From Chloroflexota bacterium (GTDB lineage Bacteria > Chloroflexota > UBA6077 > FW602-bin22 > CADDYW01): 64,000 nucleotides of DNA. Where the stretch lies: NCBI GenBank assembly GCA_019690095.1, contig JADGGD010000002.1, forward strand, positions 1-64,000. The letters run 5' to 3'. Position numbers and translations under genes: made by a program. Below, piece by piece: positions 61,763 through 64,000 of the stretch (position 1 is its first letter; each line of letters opens with the position of its first letter). The notes beneath the pieces are model-generated. The model searched no databases, was not told the DNA's origin, and saw nothing but the letters and a program-made list of their open reading frames with translations.

Positions 61763-62550
61763 AAGGCCCAACGACCGTCCTCGCCATCGCCAATCAGAAG
61801 GGAGGGGTCGGCAAGACAACCACCGCGATCAACCTCGGGGCGGCACTGGCCGCCAGAGGTCAGCGGGTACTCCTGATCGACCTCGATCCCCAGGCCAATG
61901 CCACAAGCGGGCTTGGCCTCAACAAGGGACAGATCGAGCGCTCGGTCTACGAGGCGCTGATCGGTCAGGTTGCCCTGGAGCGGGCGATCACAGGGGTCAA
62001 CTGGGATGGACTTGATCTGGTTCCCTCGGCGATCCGACTGGCAGGTGCCGAGATCGAGATGGTCGGCTTGATGGCACGCGAGCAGCGTCTGCGACGAGTC
62101 CTCGAACCCGTACAGGGGCGCTATGACCTCGTCCTGATCGACTGCGCCCCATCCCTTGGGATCCTCACCGTGAACGCCTTGACCGCGGCTCACGGGATTA
62201 TCATCCCGATCCAGTGCGAGTACCTCGCACTGGAGGCACTCGGTCACCTCCTCAACACGATCGCGCTCATCCGTGATCACCTGAACCCGGCTCTGGAGAT
62301 CACCGGCATCGTGATGACCATGTTCGATGCACGGACGAACCTTTCCCAGCAGGTCGTTGACGAGGTGCGCACGCACTTCCCGCGCGAGATCTTCCAGACG
62401 ATCATTCCGCGGAGTGTCCGCCTCTCCGAGGCGCCCAGCCACGGCCGACCGATCCTCTCGTACGATCCCTCGTCACGGGGAGCCGTGGCCTACCGACATC
62501 TCGCCGATGAGTTGCTGGCGCGTTTAGGAAGTCGCAGTCCGGACGCCTGA
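61759..62550 (+). CDS. parA: chromosome-partitioning ATPase ParA (Soj type)
   Basis: The 263-residue Walker-type ATPase has the deviant P-loop KGGVGKTT (14-21), LLIDLDPQANAT, LVLIDCAPSLG and IVMTMFDART. It pairs with ParB to segregate chromosomal origins. The arrangement next to rpmH-jag is the near-origin norm, but parB does not follow; the downstream genes are on the other strand. ATG 61759 overlaps the PfkB stop. Confidence 0.93.
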   Translation: MKGPTTVLAIANQKGGVGKTTTAINLGAALAARGQRVLLIDLDPQANATSGLGLNKGQIERSVYEALIGQVALERAITGVNWDGLDLVPSAIRLAGAEIEMVGLMAREQRLRRVLEPVQGRYDLVLIDCAPSLGILTVNALTAAHGIIIPIQCEYLALEALGHLLNTIALIRDHLNPALEITGIVMTMFDARTNLSQQVVDEVRTHFPREIFQTIIPRSVRLSEAPSHGRPILSYDPSSRGAVAYRHLADELLARLGSRSPDA

Positions 62551-62596
62551 CCGTCCCTCGCAACAGACAAGACCCCGGACGGACAGCCCGCGTACC

Positions 62597-62908
62597 TCAC
62601 GGCGCATCCCCCCCTTGCCAGAAGACGTTCTCGAAGCGCTGACAATACCGCGCCAGGACCGCTGGATCAAGCATGGCCATACCGATCTCGGCGCTCCGGA
62701 CCGTCTCGTGGTGGAAGTGACGGCGTACGATCGCCGCGATCACCGAGGGCCAGTCACTCAGATCGAGCGGGAGAAAGGCCACGCCGCCGCCGCGCGGCTC
62801 GACCTGGTCGTCCCAGATGGGGAAGACCGTCTGGAAGGCGACCACGCGGTACCGCTCCAGGGCCGCACTCACCTCACCCTGCCGCAAAGGATCGACCGGA
62901 TTCGGCAT
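62597..62908 (-). CDS. hypothetical protein downstream of a Gfo/Idh/MocA gene
   Basis: A 103-residue protein unlike any family I know (ALERYRVVAFQTVFPIWDDQ, ETVRSAEIGMAMLDPAVLARY). The frame extends to 62962, overlapping the dehydrogenase gene by 16 bases, and may start earlier than the ATG chosen at 62908. It is probably a real gene or the end of one in the same operon, but the evidence is weak; it lacks a clear ribosome-binding site. Confidence 0.45.
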   Translation of the reverse strand: MPNPVDPLRQGEVSAALERYRVVAFQTVFPIWDDQVEPRGGGVAFLPLDLSDWPSVIAAIVRRHFHHETVRSAEIGMAMLDPAVLARYCQRFENVFWQGGDAP

Positions 62909-62946
62909 CGCGGCGCCCACCGGGCCCGACACCGCGAGGGTGCCGT

Positions 62947-64000
62947 CTACACCTGCTTCCACAGTTCGATCGGTCGCTTTGCCTCGGTTCGGAAGGGCAG
63001 GCTGACCTTCTGGCCGGTGCGCGCCGACGCGTACGCCGCGCAGATGATCTCCATCACCTGCCGGCCGTCCTCGCCGGTTTCCATGGGGGTCAGGTCATCT
63101 CGCACACAGCGGACAAAGTGCGCCATCTCCTGGGGAAAGCCGTAGTTCCATGTCTCCTCAAACATCGTGAAGGTCCAGCCACGGGTGTCGGGTGCCTTTT
63201 CCACGGCGTAGCCGTAGCCCGGCTCGCTGAAGGTGATCAGCGAGCTCCCCCGGAGCAGATCGGCGACCGTGAGGCCAGCTGATCCATACAGCTCGGCGCG
63301 GTCGTCAACGCCGCCCGTTCGTGCCCAGCTATTCTCGGCAATACCGATGCGGTTGCCCTCAAACTCGATGATGCACACGCTGTGATCCTCGCCCCGCGTC
63401 CGACTCCCATGGACGTAAGTGCCGAGCTGGGCGTAGACAGAAAGCGCACGCGGTTTCCCGTAGATCCAGCGGGCGAACTCGATCGAGTGACAGCCCATGT
63501 CCATGAGCACGCCGCCGCCGGAGCGATTCACATCCCAAAACCAGTCGGAATGCGGACCGTAGTGGCACTCGGACTGCTTGACGAGATAGACCCGACCGAG
63601 CGCTCCCTCGTCAGCAAGCTCTTTCGCACGCACATACTTGGGCGCGAAGCACAGCTCCTCAGCGTACATCAGCTTAACGCCGGCGGCGCGGCAGGCCTCG
63701 ATCATCCGATCGCACTCGGCCAGGTTCAAGGCCATCGGCTTTTCGCAGACGACGTGCTTGCCGGCCGCGGCCGCGTCGAGTGTCGCGGCGCAGTGAAGAT
63801 CGTTCGGCAAGGCGAGAGTGACCATCTGGATATCCGTACGTTCGAGGAGCGCCCGATAGTCGGTATAGGCGTGGGGGATATCGTGCTTTCGGGCGAACGC
63901 TTCGGCATGCCCCGGGCTGGGTGAGGCGACAGCAACCAGCCGCGCCTCCGGCACCCGGCGGAGGGCCTCGCAGTGCAGGGATGCCACGAATCCTGCTCCG
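62947..64000 (-). CDS. Gfo/Idh/MocA-family NAD(P)-dependent oxidoreductase (5' end beyond window)
   Basis: The visible part (about 350 residues) has EKPMALN (the family's conserved EKP) and the C-terminal dehydrogenase domain (GGVLMDMGCHSIEFARWIYG with the catalytic Asp/His region). The window ends inside the N-terminal nucleotide-binding motif (GAGFVASLHC), so about 5-15 residues are missing. The GTG at 63987 is inside the gene, not its start. Likely substrates are sugars or inositols such as myo-inositol. The neighbour downstream is a small unknown gene. Confidence 0.88.
   Translation of the reverse strand, partial: GAGFVASLHCEALRRVPEARLVAVASPSPGHAEAFARKHDIPHAYTDYRALLERTDIQMVTLALPNDLHCAATLDAAAAGKHVVCEKPMALNLAECDRMIEACRAAGVKLMYAEELCFAPKYVRAKELADEGALGRVYLVKQSECHYGPHSDWFWDVNRSGGGVLMDMGCHSIEFARWIYGKPRALSVYAQLGTYVHGSRTRGEDHSVCIIEFEGNRIGIAENSWARTGGVDDRAELYGSAGLTVADLLRGSSLITFSEPGYGYAVEKAPDTRGWTFTMFEETWNYGFPQEMAHFVRCVRDDLTPMETGEDGRQVMEIICAAYASARTGQKVSLPFRTEAKRPIELWKQV

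Overview
The window is about 62-65% GC and densely packed with genes on both strands. It looks like chromosomal DNA from a thermophilic member of the Chloroflexota, probably class Thermomicrobia. This is an inference from gene content: a b558-type succinate dehydrogenase, a form II CO-dehydrogenase-like large subunit, a split transketolase, flavin-dependent ThyX, type III pantothenate kinase, and a surface glycosidase with FGYP-type repeats common in Chloroflexota. No insertion sequence, prophage, CRISPR array or rRNA was seen. One tRNA (Arg-UCU) is present.

Layout. 0-10 kb: a LuxR-type regulator with a degenerate receiver, an S9 peptidase, two PLP enzymes, a dTDP-sugar epimerase-like protein, then a fusion of anhydro-N-acetylmuramic acid kinase to an AmiE/YbbE-like serine hydrolase, coupled to a lipoprotein phosphoesterase. 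10-16.5 kb: a GAF-GAF-PAS histidine kinase with two single-domain response regulators, and a PEP-synthase-like phosphotransferase with rifampicin-phosphotransferase architecture. 16.5-19.5 kb: a small membrane protein, an SDR and an aldehyde dehydrogenase, closed by a strong terminator. 19.5-25.1 kb: an assimilatory sulfate operon (cysC-sat-hemD-sir-cysH-unknown) with a good promoter and a palindrome at its start. 25.5-31.4 kb: a secreted glycosidase-like protein and the sdhCAB operon.

31.7-39 kb: tRNA-Arg, an orphan CoxL-like subunit, a metallo-hydrolase, a large low-complexity exported protein, a response regulator and an esterase. 39.4-44.6 kb: an RND efflux pair. 44.9-50.2 kb: an epimerase, a GreA-like factor, a secreted Thr/Pro- and His-rich protein, a KGG-repeat stress protein, RlmN and a Pro-rich lipoprotein. 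50.3-53.4 kb: coenzyme A genes coaX-coaBC followed by a divergent GAPDH. 53.5-58.3 kb: ThyX, a sugar-nucleotide-type dehydrogenase, a TPR protein and two transketolase halves. 58.4-62.6 kb: the conserved rpmH-rnpA-yidD-yidC-jag block, continuing through a PfkB kinase into parA by overlapping start/stop codons. This block normally lies near oriC, but no dnaA, parB or DnaA-box cluster is visible. The window ends inside a Gfo/Idh/MocA dehydrogenase.

Promoters are unusually readable. Many carry an extended -10 (TG-n-TATAAT, often GTGCTAnnAT or GATGGTATAAT), and several sit so close to the start codon that the mRNA would be leaderless or nearly so. The strongest candidate for an undescribed system is the kinase-hydrolase fusion at 6701-8980, which would join two steps of muropeptide recycling in one polypeptide.
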